A stretch of DNA of 10,898 nucleotides from an uncultured Eubacteriales bacterium (GCA_900550625.1 URSW01000036.1:1-10898), one strand, 5' to 3'; positions 1 through 7,152 are shown, numbered from the stretch's first letter. Translations and numbers: made by a program. Notes: generated by a model from the letters alone, not told the origin.

Positions 1-34
1 GACGCAATTCTTTAAAATAAACAGACAATTCCGC

Positions 35-73
35 AGAGAAAAAACATTCTTTGTGTGTTTTTTCTCTTTTATT
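35..73 (+). terminator. Intrinsic terminator of an upstream, off-window gene
   Basis: A perfect 12-bp inverted repeat (AGAGAAAAAACA at 35-46, TGTTTTTTCTCT at 56-67) encloses a 9-nt loop and runs into a T-rich tail (TTTATTT). The A-rich left arm and T-rich right arm mean it could also terminate from the opposite side. It probably separates ybaK from whatever lies to the left. Confidence 0.7.
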
Positions 74-95
74 TGAAAGAAGTTTATTATATAAT
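67..95 (+). promoter_or_regulatory. Probable sigma-A promoter for ybaK
   Basis: A consensus -10 TATAAT lies at 90-95 in an AT-rich stretch just after the terminator. The hexamer at 17-nt spacing (TTTTAT, 67-72) is a poor -35. The better-looking TTGAAA at 73-78 is only 11 nt away, too close to pair with this -10. The predicted start near 102 gives a leader of about 48 nt in which I see no riboswitch. Confidence 0.45.
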
Positions 96-149
96 ATGTG
101 TAAGGACAAACGGCGCAGAGCACCGAGTCCGTAAAACTGCGAGGCTGAG

Positions 150-635
150 ATGAAAAAAGAAAAAACGCCGACCACCAATGCCATGCGGCTTCTTGAAAAA
201 GCGCATATCCCCTTTGAAACGGGTACTTACGAATACGATGAAAGCGACCTAAGCGGCGCACATGCCGCAGAAGTGCTCGGGATAGACCCCGATATCATGT
301 TCAAGACTCTTGTGACCCGCGGAGAGCGTATGGGGATCCTCGTTTTCTGTATTCCCGTGTGCGCGGAGCTTGATCTCAAGAAATGTGCGGCATCGTCCGG
401 CGACAAGCGCGTCGAGCTTATCCATGTGAAGGAGCTTGTTTCGCTGACCGGGTATGTGCGCGGCGGATGCTCACCTGTGGGAATGAAGAAAGCGTATCCC
501 GCGTTTATAGACGTCAGCGCAAAAAATCACGAGCGGATTTACGTCAGTGCCGGCATGCGCGGCGTTCAGCTTATTCTTTCACCCGAAGACCTCGCCGGTT
601 TTATAAAAGCAAAATTCTGCGATCTTGTACAGTAA
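150..635 (+). CDS. ybaK: YbaK/EbsC-family Cys-tRNA(Pro)/Cys-tRNA(Cys) deacylase
   Basis: Predicted cytoplasmic trans-editing enzyme that hydrolyses mischarged Cys-tRNA(Pro), helping to keep cysteine out of proline codons. At 161 residues it is a normal length for a single-domain YbaK protein. Family landmarks are in order: FKTLV with the conserved lysine (K52), GYVRGGCSPVG at 101-111 and SAGMRG at 134-139. These match the lysine, GYxxGGxSPxG and SAGxRG signatures of E. coli YbaK rather than the ProX or ProRS-INS branches. The ATG at 150 has a modest GAGG site at 141-144. It is the first gene of a co-directional cluster, 28 nt ahead of the ECF S component. The family is secure; the exact tRNA/amino acid specificity is inferred. 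Confidence 0.93.
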   Translation: MKKEKTPTTNAMRLLEKAHIPFETGTYEYDESDLSGAHAAEVLGIDPDIMFKTLVTRGERMGILVFCIPVCAELDLKKCAASSGDKRVELIHVKELVSLTGYVRGGCSPVGMKKAYPAFIDVSAKNHERIYVSAGMRGVQLILSPEDLAGFIKAKFCDLVQ

Positions 636-650
636 GTTCGCGGCAAAAGG

Positions 651-660
651 AAAGGAAGGA
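651..660 (+). promoter_or_regulatory. Shine-Dalgarno site fixing the ECF S-component start
   Basis: AAAGGAAGGA ends 3 nt before ATG 664, and its AAAGGA core (651-656) sits 7 nt away. This rejects the in-frame TTG at 625, which lies inside ybaK and would add 13 charged, non-membrane residues. Confidence 0.75.
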
Positions 661-663
661 AAA

Positions 664-1179
664 ATGAAAAGCTCAAAAAATCTTCGCTGCGGCGTTGCCG
701 CCGCCATGTTCGCCGCACTGACGTGCGTGCTGACGATGTTTATCAAGATTCCGATAATGGGCGGACAGGGATATATCCATCCCGGCGATATGGCGATATA
801 CCTTGCGGCAAGCATTCTTCCTCTTCCGTTCGCCGCTGCAGGCGCGGCAATCGGCGGAGCACTTGCCGATATTCTCGGCGGTGCTGCCGTCTGGGCACCG
901 TGGACTCTCTTCATAAAGGCTGCTCTTACGGTATTCTTTACCCGTAAGAAGAGCACCGTCGTATGCGGAAGAAATATTGCGGCATGTGCGGCGGCTGCGG
1001 TCGTAACCGTCGGCGGATATTATGTCGCCGAAGGCTTTATCTACGGAAGCTGGACAACACCTCTGCTTTCCGTTCCGTGGAATGCGGCACAGGCTGTTTC
1101 TTCCGCGGCAATATACATCGCTCTCGGATTCGCATTTGACAGACTCCGCCTGAAAAACCGTCTTGCACTCGAAAAATAA
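664..1179 (+). CDS. ECF transporter S component (substrate unknown)
   Basis: A 171-residue, strongly hydrophobic protein with about five to six predicted membrane segments, the size and shape of the substrate-binding S subunit of energy-coupling-factor vitamin transporters. Diagnostic stretches are GYIHPGD at 36-42, GGALADILGG at 64-73 and WAPWTLFIKA at 77-86. They resemble the DUF1393/ECF-ribofla_trS-like group (GYIHLGD, ALADLL, WAPxTLIIKG). S components of this group work with a shared EcfT-EcfA-EcfA' module encoded elsewhere, and none is present here. No riboswitch is visible in the 28-nt gap upstream, so the ligand cannot be assigned; a water-soluble vitamin or precursor is the family expectation. 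A hairpin at 1187-1220 follows the stop. Confidence 0.85.
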   Translation: MKSSKNLRCGVAAAMFAALTCVLTMFIKIPIMGGQGYIHPGDMAIYLAASILPLPFAAAGAAIGGALADILGGAAVWAPWTLFIKAALTVFFTRKKSTVVCGRNIAACAAAAVVTVGGYYVAEGFIYGSWTTPLLSVPWNAAQAVSSAAIYIALGFAFDRLRLKNRLALEK

Positions 1180-1186
1180 GACAGAC

Positions 1187-1220
1187 AGGAACGCACGGGG
1201 ATTTTTCTCCGTGTGTTCTT
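1187..1220 (+). terminator. Stem-loop after the ECF gene, possible weak terminator
   Basis: AGGAACGCACGGGG (1187-1200) pairs with CTCCGTGTGTTCTT (1207-1220) over 14 bp including three G-T wobbles, with loop ATTTTT. No real T-tract follows (CAATATAAAA), so it may be a leaky terminator or a 3'-end-stabilising hairpin rather than a full stop. It would bury the GTG at 1213 in the stem. Confidence 0.45.
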
Positions 1221-1266
1221 CAATATAAAAGAAAGGGAAACCGCACCTTGCGGTATATCTGAAATC

Positions 1267-1824
1267 ATGTCGGAACTTTCAAAATACGAAGCTCAGGCTT
1301 ACGAAGCCGCCGGCGAGATAATACGGATCGCAAAGCCGAAGCCCGGGTCGCTCTTCGTCGTCGGCTGCTCGACGAGCGAGATACTCGGCTCGAATCCAGG
1401 AACGAACAGCGCTCCCGATATCGGCAGAAGCGCGTGCCTCGGAGTGCTCCGCGCGTGCCGCGAAAACTCTCTTTACCTCTGCGCGCAGTGCTGCGAGCAC
1501 CTGAACCGCGCTGTTGTTCTCGAACGCGAGGCAGCCGAAAAATATATCCTTGACGAGGTCAACGCAGTGCCCCGGCCCAAGGCGGGAGGCAGCTTCCCGA
1601 CCGCGCTCTGGGGCGAGCTTTCCGAACCGTGTACGGTTGAACACGTCAGAGCGCATCTCGGACTCGATATCGGCTCGGTCATGATCGGTATGCAGCTTCG
1701 TGAGGTTGCCGTTCCTGTAAGACTTGAGCATAACAGGATCGGCGAAGCACTTGTAACGGCGGCACGCACAAGACCGAAATTTATCGGCGGAGAGCGTGCG
1801 GTTTACGATCCTTCGAGAAAGTAA
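1267..1824 (+). CDS. UPF0340 / TIGR01440 family protein (YwlG-like)
   Basis: A 185-residue soluble protein of the UPF0340 family, widespread in Bacillota and of unknown function. Recognisable family blocks are VVGCSTSEI at 31-39, CAQCCEHLNRA at 72-82, KAGG at 105-108, DIG plus MIGM within 134-142, and ARTRPKFIGGERAVY at 166-180. The conserved cysteines and histidine around CCEH look like a possible metal or active site, but this is inference. I chose ATG 1267 because the product then starts like B. subtilis YwlG. The upstream in-frame GTG at 1213 would add 18 residues but lies in a stable hairpin. No good Shine-Dalgarno directly precedes 1267: a purine run at 1231-1240 is some 27 nt away, although a small hairpin (CCGCA/TGCGG, 1241-1253) could bring it closer. 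The stop overlaps the next gene's ribosome site. Confidence 0.88.
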   Translation: MSELSKYEAQAYEAAGEIIRIAKPKPGSLFVVGCSTSEILGSNPGTNSAPDIGRSACLGVLRACRENSLYLCAQCCEHLNRAVVLEREAAEKYILDEVNAVPRPKAGGSFPTALWGELSEPCTVEHVRAHLGLDIGSVMIGMQLREVAVPVRLEHNRIGEALVTAARTRPKFIGGERAVYDPSRK

Positions 1825-1833
1825 GGTGAGCGC

Positions 1834-2430
1834 GTGCCTTCTACTATGATACACCTTCTCTGCGCGGCGGATTACGCGCCGGAAATGGATCCGGTGTTCT
1901 GCGTCGGCTGCATCGCACCGGACTGCATTGACGTGCGCGAATTCAAGGACCATACGCATTTCCGCGATATCCCGACGGAGGCGCGCCCCGCGGCTCTGCG
2001 CGATTTTGCACGGGGGCTTGACCTTTCCGACCCGTTTCTGCTCGGAACCGTGTTCTATCTTTTTGCCGATTACACATGGGATGTCGGACCTCAGAAAATG
2101 CACAGGGATTCATATACGGGAGAAGATTGGTTTCACGATTACAGGCGTGAGATAACCCTTGCCGGACGCGAGATATACCGCACCAATCCGTGGTGCGGGC
2201 GCATCCTCGATGAAATGGTGTCTCTGCCGGAGAGCGCGTATTTCTCGATGCCGGAGTATCCCGCGCCGGAGATAAAGCGCTTCCTCCTTCACGCACGGGA
2301 CAGCGCCTCGGCGGAGGGCGAGGCGGGCTCTGCATTCTTTACCCGCGATCTCTTTGAAAAATACGCGCGCAACACCTCGGATGAGTTTGCGCGGTTTCTT
2401 GAAGAGCTCGGACGCGAAGGGGAATCGTGA
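1834..2430 (+). CDS. Zinc-dependent phospholipase C-like protein (hypothetical)
   Basis: A 198-residue protein without a signal peptide or membrane segment. The N-terminus resembles the Zn_dep_PLPC-type 'MPS...H' group: MIH with H7, GCIAPD at 25-30, KDHTHF at 38-43 and FLLGTVFYLFADYTWD at 68-83. In typical members the last block reads LGYLxHLxTD; here the His position appears to be Tyr75, so one expected zinc ligand may be missing. The role is unknown, and phospholipase activity should not be assumed. GTG 1834 is preferred over the internal ATG at 1846 because AAGGTGAG (1823-1830) lies at usable distance only from the GTG. That site overlaps the stop of the UPF0340 gene, indicating translational coupling. 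The gene ends 1 nt before the HAD gene. Confidence 0.7.
   Translation: MPSTMIHLLCAADYAPEMDPVFCVGCIAPDCIDVREFKDHTHFRDIPTEARPAALRDFARGLDLSDPFLLGTVFYLFADYTWDVGPQKMHRDSYTGEDWFHDYRREITLAGREIYRTNPWCGRILDEMVSLPESAYFSMPEYPAPEIKRFLLHARDSASAEGEAGSAFFTRDLFEKYARNTSDEFARFLEELGREGES
2417..2423 (+). promoter_or_regulatory. Shine-Dalgarno site setting the HAD start
   Basis: AAGGGGA lies 8 nt before ATG 2432, inside the last codons of the preceding gene. It rejects an upstream in-frame start at 2354 that would overlap that gene by 77 nt. Confidence 0.7.
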
Positions 2431-2431
2431 T

Positions 2432-3259
2432 ATGAAAACACTGTACATATCGGATCTTGACGGCACTCTTCTTTCCTCCGACGCATCGCTGTCGGAAAAA
2501 TCGCGGGAAGCGCTTCGGCATTTCTCCTCCCGCGGGATTCTCATAAGCGCCGCCACCGCAAGAACGGCTGCCACGGTATCGCATATACTTGCGGATACGG
2601 GATTGACCGTCCCCGTTATACTGATGAACGGCGTGTGCACGTTCGATCTCTCGGAAAAACGCTATGTTGAGATAAACGCGATGTCGGAGTGCGCGAAGAA
2701 AAAGCTTTTCGACGCGGTTTCGGGAACGTCGGGCTTTCTTTATACGATTGACGGAGGGCGGCTTTCAACCTTTTACGAGCGCACGGATACGCCTCACTCG
2801 AGACAGTTCCGCGTCGAGCGCGAGGAGAAGTACGGCAAGGTCTTTACCCGTACCGACGGCTTCGGCGACTGCCTCGGACGGTGCGCGGTGTACTTTTCGC
2901 TTGCGGGGTATTACGATGAGCTTTCATCCGTTTACGATGAGCTTTCGCGCGAAAGCGAGCTTCATATCGAGTTTTACCGCGACATTTACAACACCGATTT
3001 TTGGTATCTCGAGGCGTGCGCCGTGGGAGTGTCAAAGTACGCTGCCGCTTCTTCGCTTAAAAAGCGGATCGGAGCCGATCGCATGATAGGCTTCGGCGAC
3101 AATCTGAACGATATTTCTCTTTTTGAAGCCTGCGACGAATGCTACGCCGTCTCAAATGCGAAGGATGAAGTGATCCGCCGTGCGGACGGCGTGATCGGAG
3201 CGAATACCACGGATTCCGTGGTGAGATTCATCGCCGAACGCGAAAATATCACCCTGTAA
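2432..3259 (+). CDS. Cof-type HAD-IIB family phosphatase
   Basis: A 275-residue cytoplasmic HAD-superfamily hydrolase, the usual length for the Cof/YidA group, which dephosphorylates small phosphorylated metabolites such as sugar phosphates or flavin/PLP-type compounds. All four HAD motifs are present: motif I DLDGTLL with nucleophile D8 and acid/base D10; motif II at T42 in SAATART; motif III K202 in the SKYAAASSLKKRIG stretch; motif IV GFGDNLND at 220-227 with D223 and D227. The stretch between about 80 and 190 is the C2B cap that sets substrate choice, and the sequence alone does not reveal the substrate. It starts 1 nt after the stop of the phospholipase C-like gene, so the two are probably co-translated. 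The strong terminator at 3318-3360 makes it the last gene of its operon. Confidence 0.92.
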   Translation: MKTLYISDLDGTLLSSDASLSEKSREALRHFSSRGILISAATARTAATVSHILADTGLTVPVILMNGVCTFDLSEKRYVEINAMSECAKKKLFDAVSGTSGFLYTIDGGRLSTFYERTDTPHSRQFRVEREEKYGKVFTRTDGFGDCLGRCAVYFSLAGYYDELSSVYDELSRESELHIEFYRDIYNTDFWYLEACAVGVSKYAAASSLKKRIGADRMIGFGDNLNDISLFEACDECYAVSNAKDEVIRRADGVIGANTTDSVVRFIAERENITL

Positions 3260-3317
3260 ATTCAGCGGGAATTCCGTCGTCGGTATTTTGCGGAAAACAT
3301 CCGGAAATGATCGCTCG

Positions 3318-3360
3318 GGCGGAGTCGGACAAAATGTGCCGGCTTCGCCTTTTTATTTTT
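3318..3360 (+). terminator. Strong rho-independent terminator after the HAD gene
   Basis: GGCGGAGTCGG (3318-3328) pairs fully with CCGGCTTCGCC (3339-3349), an 11-bp stem with two G-T wobbles and a 10-nt loop, followed directly by TTTTTATTTTT (3350-3360). It separates the five-gene cluster from htpG. Confidence 0.88.
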
Positions 3361-3422
3361 CACGTCAGTTTCGTCCGATGAAAATAAATCCGCCGAGGAA
3401 GCGGGTATTTTTGCTTGTTCGC

Positions 3423-3451
3423 TTGACTTTTCGGGCGCATGACAATATAAT
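3423..3451 (+). promoter_or_regulatory. Sigma-A promoter of htpG
   Basis: TTGACT (3423-3428) and a perfect TATAAT (3446-3451) are separated by exactly 17 nt, with transcription expected to begin near 3458. No CIRCE (HrcA) element is visible. An 8-bp AT-rich inverted repeat covers the -10/start region and could be an operator. The ATG at 3455 lies at or before the predicted transcript start and cannot be the translation start from this promoter. Confidence 0.85.
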
Positions 3452-3471
3452 AATATGGATAGAATATTATT
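3449..3471 (+). repeat. Inverted repeat over the htpG -10 and start site
   Basis: AATAATAT (3449-3456) and ATATTATT (3464-3471) are perfect reverse complements with a 7-nt spacer, overlapping the -10 box and the predicted start. The placement suits a repressor operator. AT-rich repeats of this length can also arise by chance. Confidence 0.5.
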
Positions 3472-3477
3472 TTATTT

Positions 3478-3484
3478 GGGAGGG
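3478..3484 (+). promoter_or_regulatory. Shine-Dalgarno site deciding the htpG start
   Basis: GGGAGGG lies 9 nt before GTG 3494 but abuts ATG 3485, which leaves no room for initiation there. GTG 3494 is therefore the preferred start. Confidence 0.75.
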
Positions 3485-3493
3485 ATGATTATC

Positions 3494-5368
3494 GTGTCGG
3501 AAGAAAACAAACGCGGCGGAATATCCGTTCAGATGGAGCATATATTCCCCGTGATAAAGAAATGGCTTTATTCGGAAAAGGAGATATTTCTTCGTGAGAT
3601 CGTGTCCAATGCGTGCGACGCGGCTACAAAGCTGAAAAGACTTTATTCTCTCGGCGAAGCAAAGGATACGGATATCGAATCACTGAAAATAAAGGTTGTA
3701 CTCGACAGCACGCAGAAGACGATCACCGTGTCCGATAACGGAATCGGAATGGACGAGGAGGAGCTCAGAAAATACCTCTGCCAGATAGCACTGTCGGGAG
3801 CGCTCGACTTTATCGAGAAATACGAGGGCAAGGAGGGCGACGATCCTTCGGGTGACGGCATAATCGGTCACTTCGGCCTCGGCTTCTATTCGTCGTTCAT
3901 GGTGAGCGACACCGTTGATGTGTATACACGTTCGTATACGGGAGCGCCTGCCGTCAAGTGGACATGCTCTTCCGAGGGTGAGTGGGAGATATTCACCGAT
4001 TGCAGCGCCGAGGATGAGCTTTTTGACGAGCGCGGCACGGCGGTTGTCATGCATATTTCCGAGGAGGGTGAGGAATACCTGTCGGCTTATAAGCTGAAAG
4101 AGATCCTCGGCAAGTACTGCTCGTTCATGCCCGTGCCGATCTTCTTCGAGGAGATCACGGACGGCGACGAAAAGGACGAAAAGAAGGAGGGCGAGGAAGA
4201 AAAGCCGATCAACGATACGAATCCGCTTTGGCTCCGTCAGCCTTCGGAATGTACCGAAGAGGATTACAGCGAGTTCTATAAAAAGGTGTTCGCCGACTAC
4301 CGCGAGCCGCTTTTCCACATTCACCTCCGCGCCGACTACCCGCTCAACTTCAAGGGAATTCTCTATTTCCCGAAGATAAAGAGCGAATTCGAGAGCATCG
4401 AGGGACAGGTGAAGCTCTATTACAATCAGGTATTCGTTGCGGACAACATAAAGGAAGTAATACCCGAATATCTGCTGATGCTCCGCGGCGTTCTCGACTG
4501 CCCCGAGCTTCCTCTGAACGTTTCGAGAAGCTATCTCCAGAACAGCGGATATGTGACGAAGATAGCAGCCCATATTACGAAAAAGGTTGCGGATAAGCTG
4601 AATTCGATGTTCACGACCGAGAGGGAAAAGTATGAGAAGCTTTGGGACGACATTAAGACCTTTGTCAAGTATGCGTCGATCCGCGACCGCAAATTCTATG
4701 ACCGCGTGAAGGGTTCGATCCTTTACGAAAAGTCGGACGGAACCTACGTTACGCTTGACGAATACCTCGACAGCGCGAAGGAAACCAACGAAAACAAGGT
4801 ATACTATACGACGGACAAGGCATCGCAGAGCGCGTATATCTCCATGTTTGCCGCACAGGGCATAGACGTGGTAGTGCTTCCGAACATGCTTGATACGCAG
4901 TTTGCACAGACCGTCGAGGGCGACCGCGAGGGTGTCAAATTCCTTCGCGTGGACGCGGAGGTTGCGTCCGCTCTTTCCGATGAGGATTCCGAAGAGATCG
5001 AGTCCGTTGCAAAGCTTTTTCGCGACCTCGGCGGCGAAAAGCTGAAGGTGGAATTCAAGAAGTTGAAGGATACCGCGACTCCCGCCGTTCTCAACGTGTC
5101 CGAGGAGAGCCGCCGCATGGAGGATATGATGAAGATGTATGCGATGTCGGCGGGCGAGGCAATGCCCGACGCACTGCTTGATTCCACGCTGATCGTCAAT
5201 ACATCGTGCCCGATAATAACAAAGCTTTCCGTCGATGCGGATGAGGCTCACGCAAAGCGCATCGCAAAGCAGGTATACACCCTTGCAAAGCTCAGCCAGA
5301 GAAAACTGAGCGCGGATGAACTCAGTGAATTCCTGAGCGACAGCTACTCTCTGCTCGGCGAACTCTGA
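3494..5368 (+). CDS. htpG: Molecular chaperone HtpG (bacterial Hsp90)
   Basis: ATP-dependent cytosolic dimeric chaperone that remodels client proteins with the DnaK system. From GTG 3494 it has 624 residues, normal for bacterial HtpG. The N-terminal GHKL ATPase has EIFLREIVSNACDA with catalytic E35 and metal-binding N39, DNGIGM at 81-86, and the lid/phosphate loop GHFGLGFYSSF at 125-135. The middle domain carries LNVSRSYLQNSG with the conserved arginine R345. The C-terminal dimerisation region follows and lacks the eukaryotic MEEVD tail. A very acidic/basic stretch at about 219-240 lies at the N-terminal/middle-domain junction, a short version of the charged linker of eukaryotic Hsp90. It has its own sigma-A promoter and probably extends into the mutase gene 36 nt downstream, as no terminator lies between. 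Confidence 0.97.
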   Translation: MSEENKRGGISVQMEHIFPVIKKWLYSEKEIFLREIVSNACDAATKLKRLYSLGEAKDTDIESLKIKVVLDSTQKTITVSDNGIGMDEEELRKYLCQIALSGALDFIEKYEGKEGDDPSGDGIIGHFGLGFYSSFMVSDTVDVYTRSYTGAPAVKWTCSSEGEWEIFTDCSAEDELFDERGTAVVMHISEEGEEYLSAYKLKEILGKYCSFMPVPIFFEEITDGDEKDEKKEGEEEKPINDTNPLWLRQPSECTEEDYSEFYKKVFADYREPLFHIHLRADYPLNFKGILYFPKIKSEFESIEGQVKLYYNQVFVADNIKEVIPEYLLMLRGVLDCPELPLNVSRSYLQNSGYVTKIAAHITKKVADKLNSMFTTEREKYEKLWDDIKTFVKYASIRDRKFYDRVKGSILYEKSDGTYVTLDEYLDSAKETNENKVYYTTDKASQSAYISMFAAQGIDVVVLPNMLDTQFAQTVEGDREGVKFLRVDAEVASALSDEDSEEIESVAKLFRDLGGEKLKVEFKKLKDTATPAVLNVSEESRRMEDMMKMYAMSAGEAMPDALLDSTLIVNTSCPIITKLSVDADEAHAKRIAKQVYTLAKLSQRKLSADELSEFLSDSYSLLGEL

Positions 5369-5404
5369 TACGGCAAAAAAATAAAATGATAAAGGAAAAA
5401 TCAC

Positions 5405-7117
5405 ATGGAAGCATACGTTACCGAATTCAATAAATGGATGGCAGCCCCCGAGGTTTCGGACGAAGTCAAAAGCGAGCTTGTCGCTCTCACCGAGGACGAA
5501 AAGAAGGAGCGCTTTGCCGGATACATGACCTTCGGTACCGCGGGACTCCGTGCTAAAATGGGCGCCGGTTGCGCGTTCATGAACGAGTATACCGTGGCTC
5601 ACGCAACGGAGGGACTTGCACGCCTTATTCTCGCGGAAAATGCGGCAGATCGCGGCGTTGCGATCGCATATGACAGCCGTATCAACAGTGATGCTTTTGC
5701 GCGCCGCAGCGCCGAGGTACTCTCGGCGTCGGGGATCAAGGTATACCTTTTCCCGTCTCTCCGCCCGACACCCGTGCTTTCCTATGCGGTGCTCAAGCTC
5801 GGCTGCATCGCGGGAATAAACATCACCGCTTCTCACAATCCTTCGGCATACAACGGATATAAGGCGTATTGGGAGGACGGAGCACAGCTTCCGCCCGATC
5901 ACGCAAAGCGCGTTTCGGACGCAATGGACAGCATCGATATCTTCAAGGACGTTCCTGCTTCCGAAAAGGCGGACAAATCGAAGATAATCACGGTCAGCGA
6001 CCTGATCGACGAGCCTTATATGGAGTGCGTGCTTGAACAGAGGGTAAATCCCGACGCAATAAAGGCGGTCGCAGACGATCTCCGGATCGTGTACACTCCT
6101 CTTCACGGAGCGGGCGCGGTTATGGTTCCCGAGGTGCTCAGACGTGCGGGAGTAAAAAATCTCTACACCGTGGACGAGCAGATGGCACCCGACGGATCGT
6201 TCCCGACCGTTTATTATCCCAATCCGGAATTTCCCGAGGCGTTCAAGCTTGGCATAGAGCTTGCCGAAAAGGTTTCCTCCGAGCTTGTCGTCGCAACCGA
6301 TCCCGATTGCGACCGCGTCGGAGTAATGGCGAAGGGCAAGGACGGAGAATTCCACACCGTTACCGGAAATCAGATGGGCGCGCTTCTTCTCGATTATATT
6401 ATCACCGCATATGAGAAGGAAGGAAAGCTTCCGTCCGATGCCTACGCGGTAAAATCGGTGGTTTCCGCAAACCTTGCCGAAAAGATCGCCGATGCGCACG
6501 GCGTGAAATTTTATAATGTACTCACCGGATTCAAATTTATCGGAGAGGTCATAAAGGAGCACCTTGCAGCAGGGCACGGTACGTTCCTCCTCGGATTTGA
6601 GGAGAGCTACGGATACCTGAAGGGAACGTATGCCCGCGATAAGGATGCTGTCGTGGCGTCCATGCTGATATGCGAAATGGCGGCGTTCTACAAGGCGAAA
6701 AACATGACCCTCATCGATGCGCTTGATGAGCTGTTCGAGAGATACGGCTACTTCGGCGAGAGAGTCAAGAACATTCAGATAACCGGACTTGATGCCGCCG
6801 GACAGATGGCGAAGATCATGAAGGGACTCCGTGAAAACTCCCCAGCTTCGCTCGGCGGCGTGAAGGTCGCCGAAACGCGCGACTATCTCGATTCCACGGT
6901 CAGACGCTCCGACGGAAGCGTCGGCGAGACGGGACTTCCCAAGACCAATATGCTTTATTACGTTCTCGAAAACGGAGACGTCTATATCGTCCGTCCGTCG
7001 GGCACGGAGCCTAAGATAAAGGTCTACATTCTTTCGCAGGCGAAGACGCGCGAGGCGCTCGGCGTTCAGCTTGACGCTCTCGACCGCGAAGCGGATGCAA
7101 TGTTTTCAAAGCAATAA
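5405..7117 (+). CDS. pgcA: Phospho-sugar mutase (phosphoglucomutase/phosphomannomutase family)
   Basis: An alpha-D-phosphohexomutase of 570 residues, close in length to B. subtilis PgcA, likely interconverting glucose 1- and 6-phosphate to link glycolysis with UDP-glucose and cell-envelope sugar synthesis; mannose phosphate is possible. The four-domain family signatures are in order: FGTAGLRAKMG near 39-49, phosphoserine loop TASHNP with catalytic S143, metal loop DPDCDRVG with D299, D301 and D303, sugar loop GFEESYGY from 397, and phosphate-binding RPSGTEPK from 530. All key residues are intact. ATG 5405 follows AAAGGA (5391-5396) at 8 nt. It sits 36 nt after htpG without a terminator, suggesting co-transcription; no functional link to the chaperone is implied. 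The symbol is by resemblance, and substrate preference is inferred. Confidence 0.93.
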   Translation: MEAYVTEFNKWMAAPEVSDEVKSELVALTEDEKKERFAGYMTFGTAGLRAKMGAGCAFMNEYTVAHATEGLARLILAENAADRGVAIAYDSRINSDAFARRSAEVLSASGIKVYLFPSLRPTPVLSYAVLKLGCIAGINITASHNPSAYNGYKAYWEDGAQLPPDHAKRVSDAMDSIDIFKDVPASEKADKSKIITVSDLIDEPYMECVLEQRVNPDAIKAVADDLRIVYTPLHGAGAVMVPEVLRRAGVKNLYTVDEQMAPDGSFPTVYYPNPEFPEAFKLGIELAEKVSSELVVATDPDCDRVGVMAKGKDGEFHTVTGNQMGALLLDYIITAYEKEGKLPSDAYAVKSVVSANLAEKIADAHGVKFYNVLTGFKFIGEVIKEHLAAGHGTFLLGFEESYGYLKGTYARDKDAVVASMLICEMAAFYKAKNMTLIDALDELFERYGYFGERVKNIQITGLDAAGQMAKIMKGLRENSPASLGGVKVAETRDYLDSTVRRSDGSVGETGLPKTNMLYYVLENGDVYIVRPSGTEPKIKVYILSQAKTREALGVQLDALDREADAMFSKQ

Positions 7118-7152
7118 AAATGTTTACGGCGGTGCAGTAACGTTTCGGTGAC

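Noticed and set aside
73..95. TTGAAA as the -35 of the ybaK promoter
   Set aside because: Spacing to TATAAT is only 11 nt, too short for sigma-A.
1279..2103. A 274-codon minus-strand frame opposite the UPF0340 and phospholipase C-like genes
   Set aside because: Arg/Ala-rich shadow of two conserved plus-strand genes, with no motif or ribosome site.
3391..3415. Short hairpin CCGC/GCGG followed by TATTTTT before htpG
   Set aside because: Only a 4-bp stem, far weaker than the terminator just upstream; probably chance.
3288..3488. A 66-codon plus-strand frame upstream of htpG
   Set aside because: It runs through the terminator (3318-3360) and the htpG promoter, so it is non-coding regulatory DNA.
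3680..6577. A 965-codon open frame on the minus strand spanning htpG and most of the mutase gene
   Set aside because: It is exactly antisense to two unmistakable conserved genes and runs through the gap between them. Its translation is rich in Arg, His, Cys and Val with no recognisable domain. GC-biased codon usage of the true genes leaves the opposite strand free of stops.
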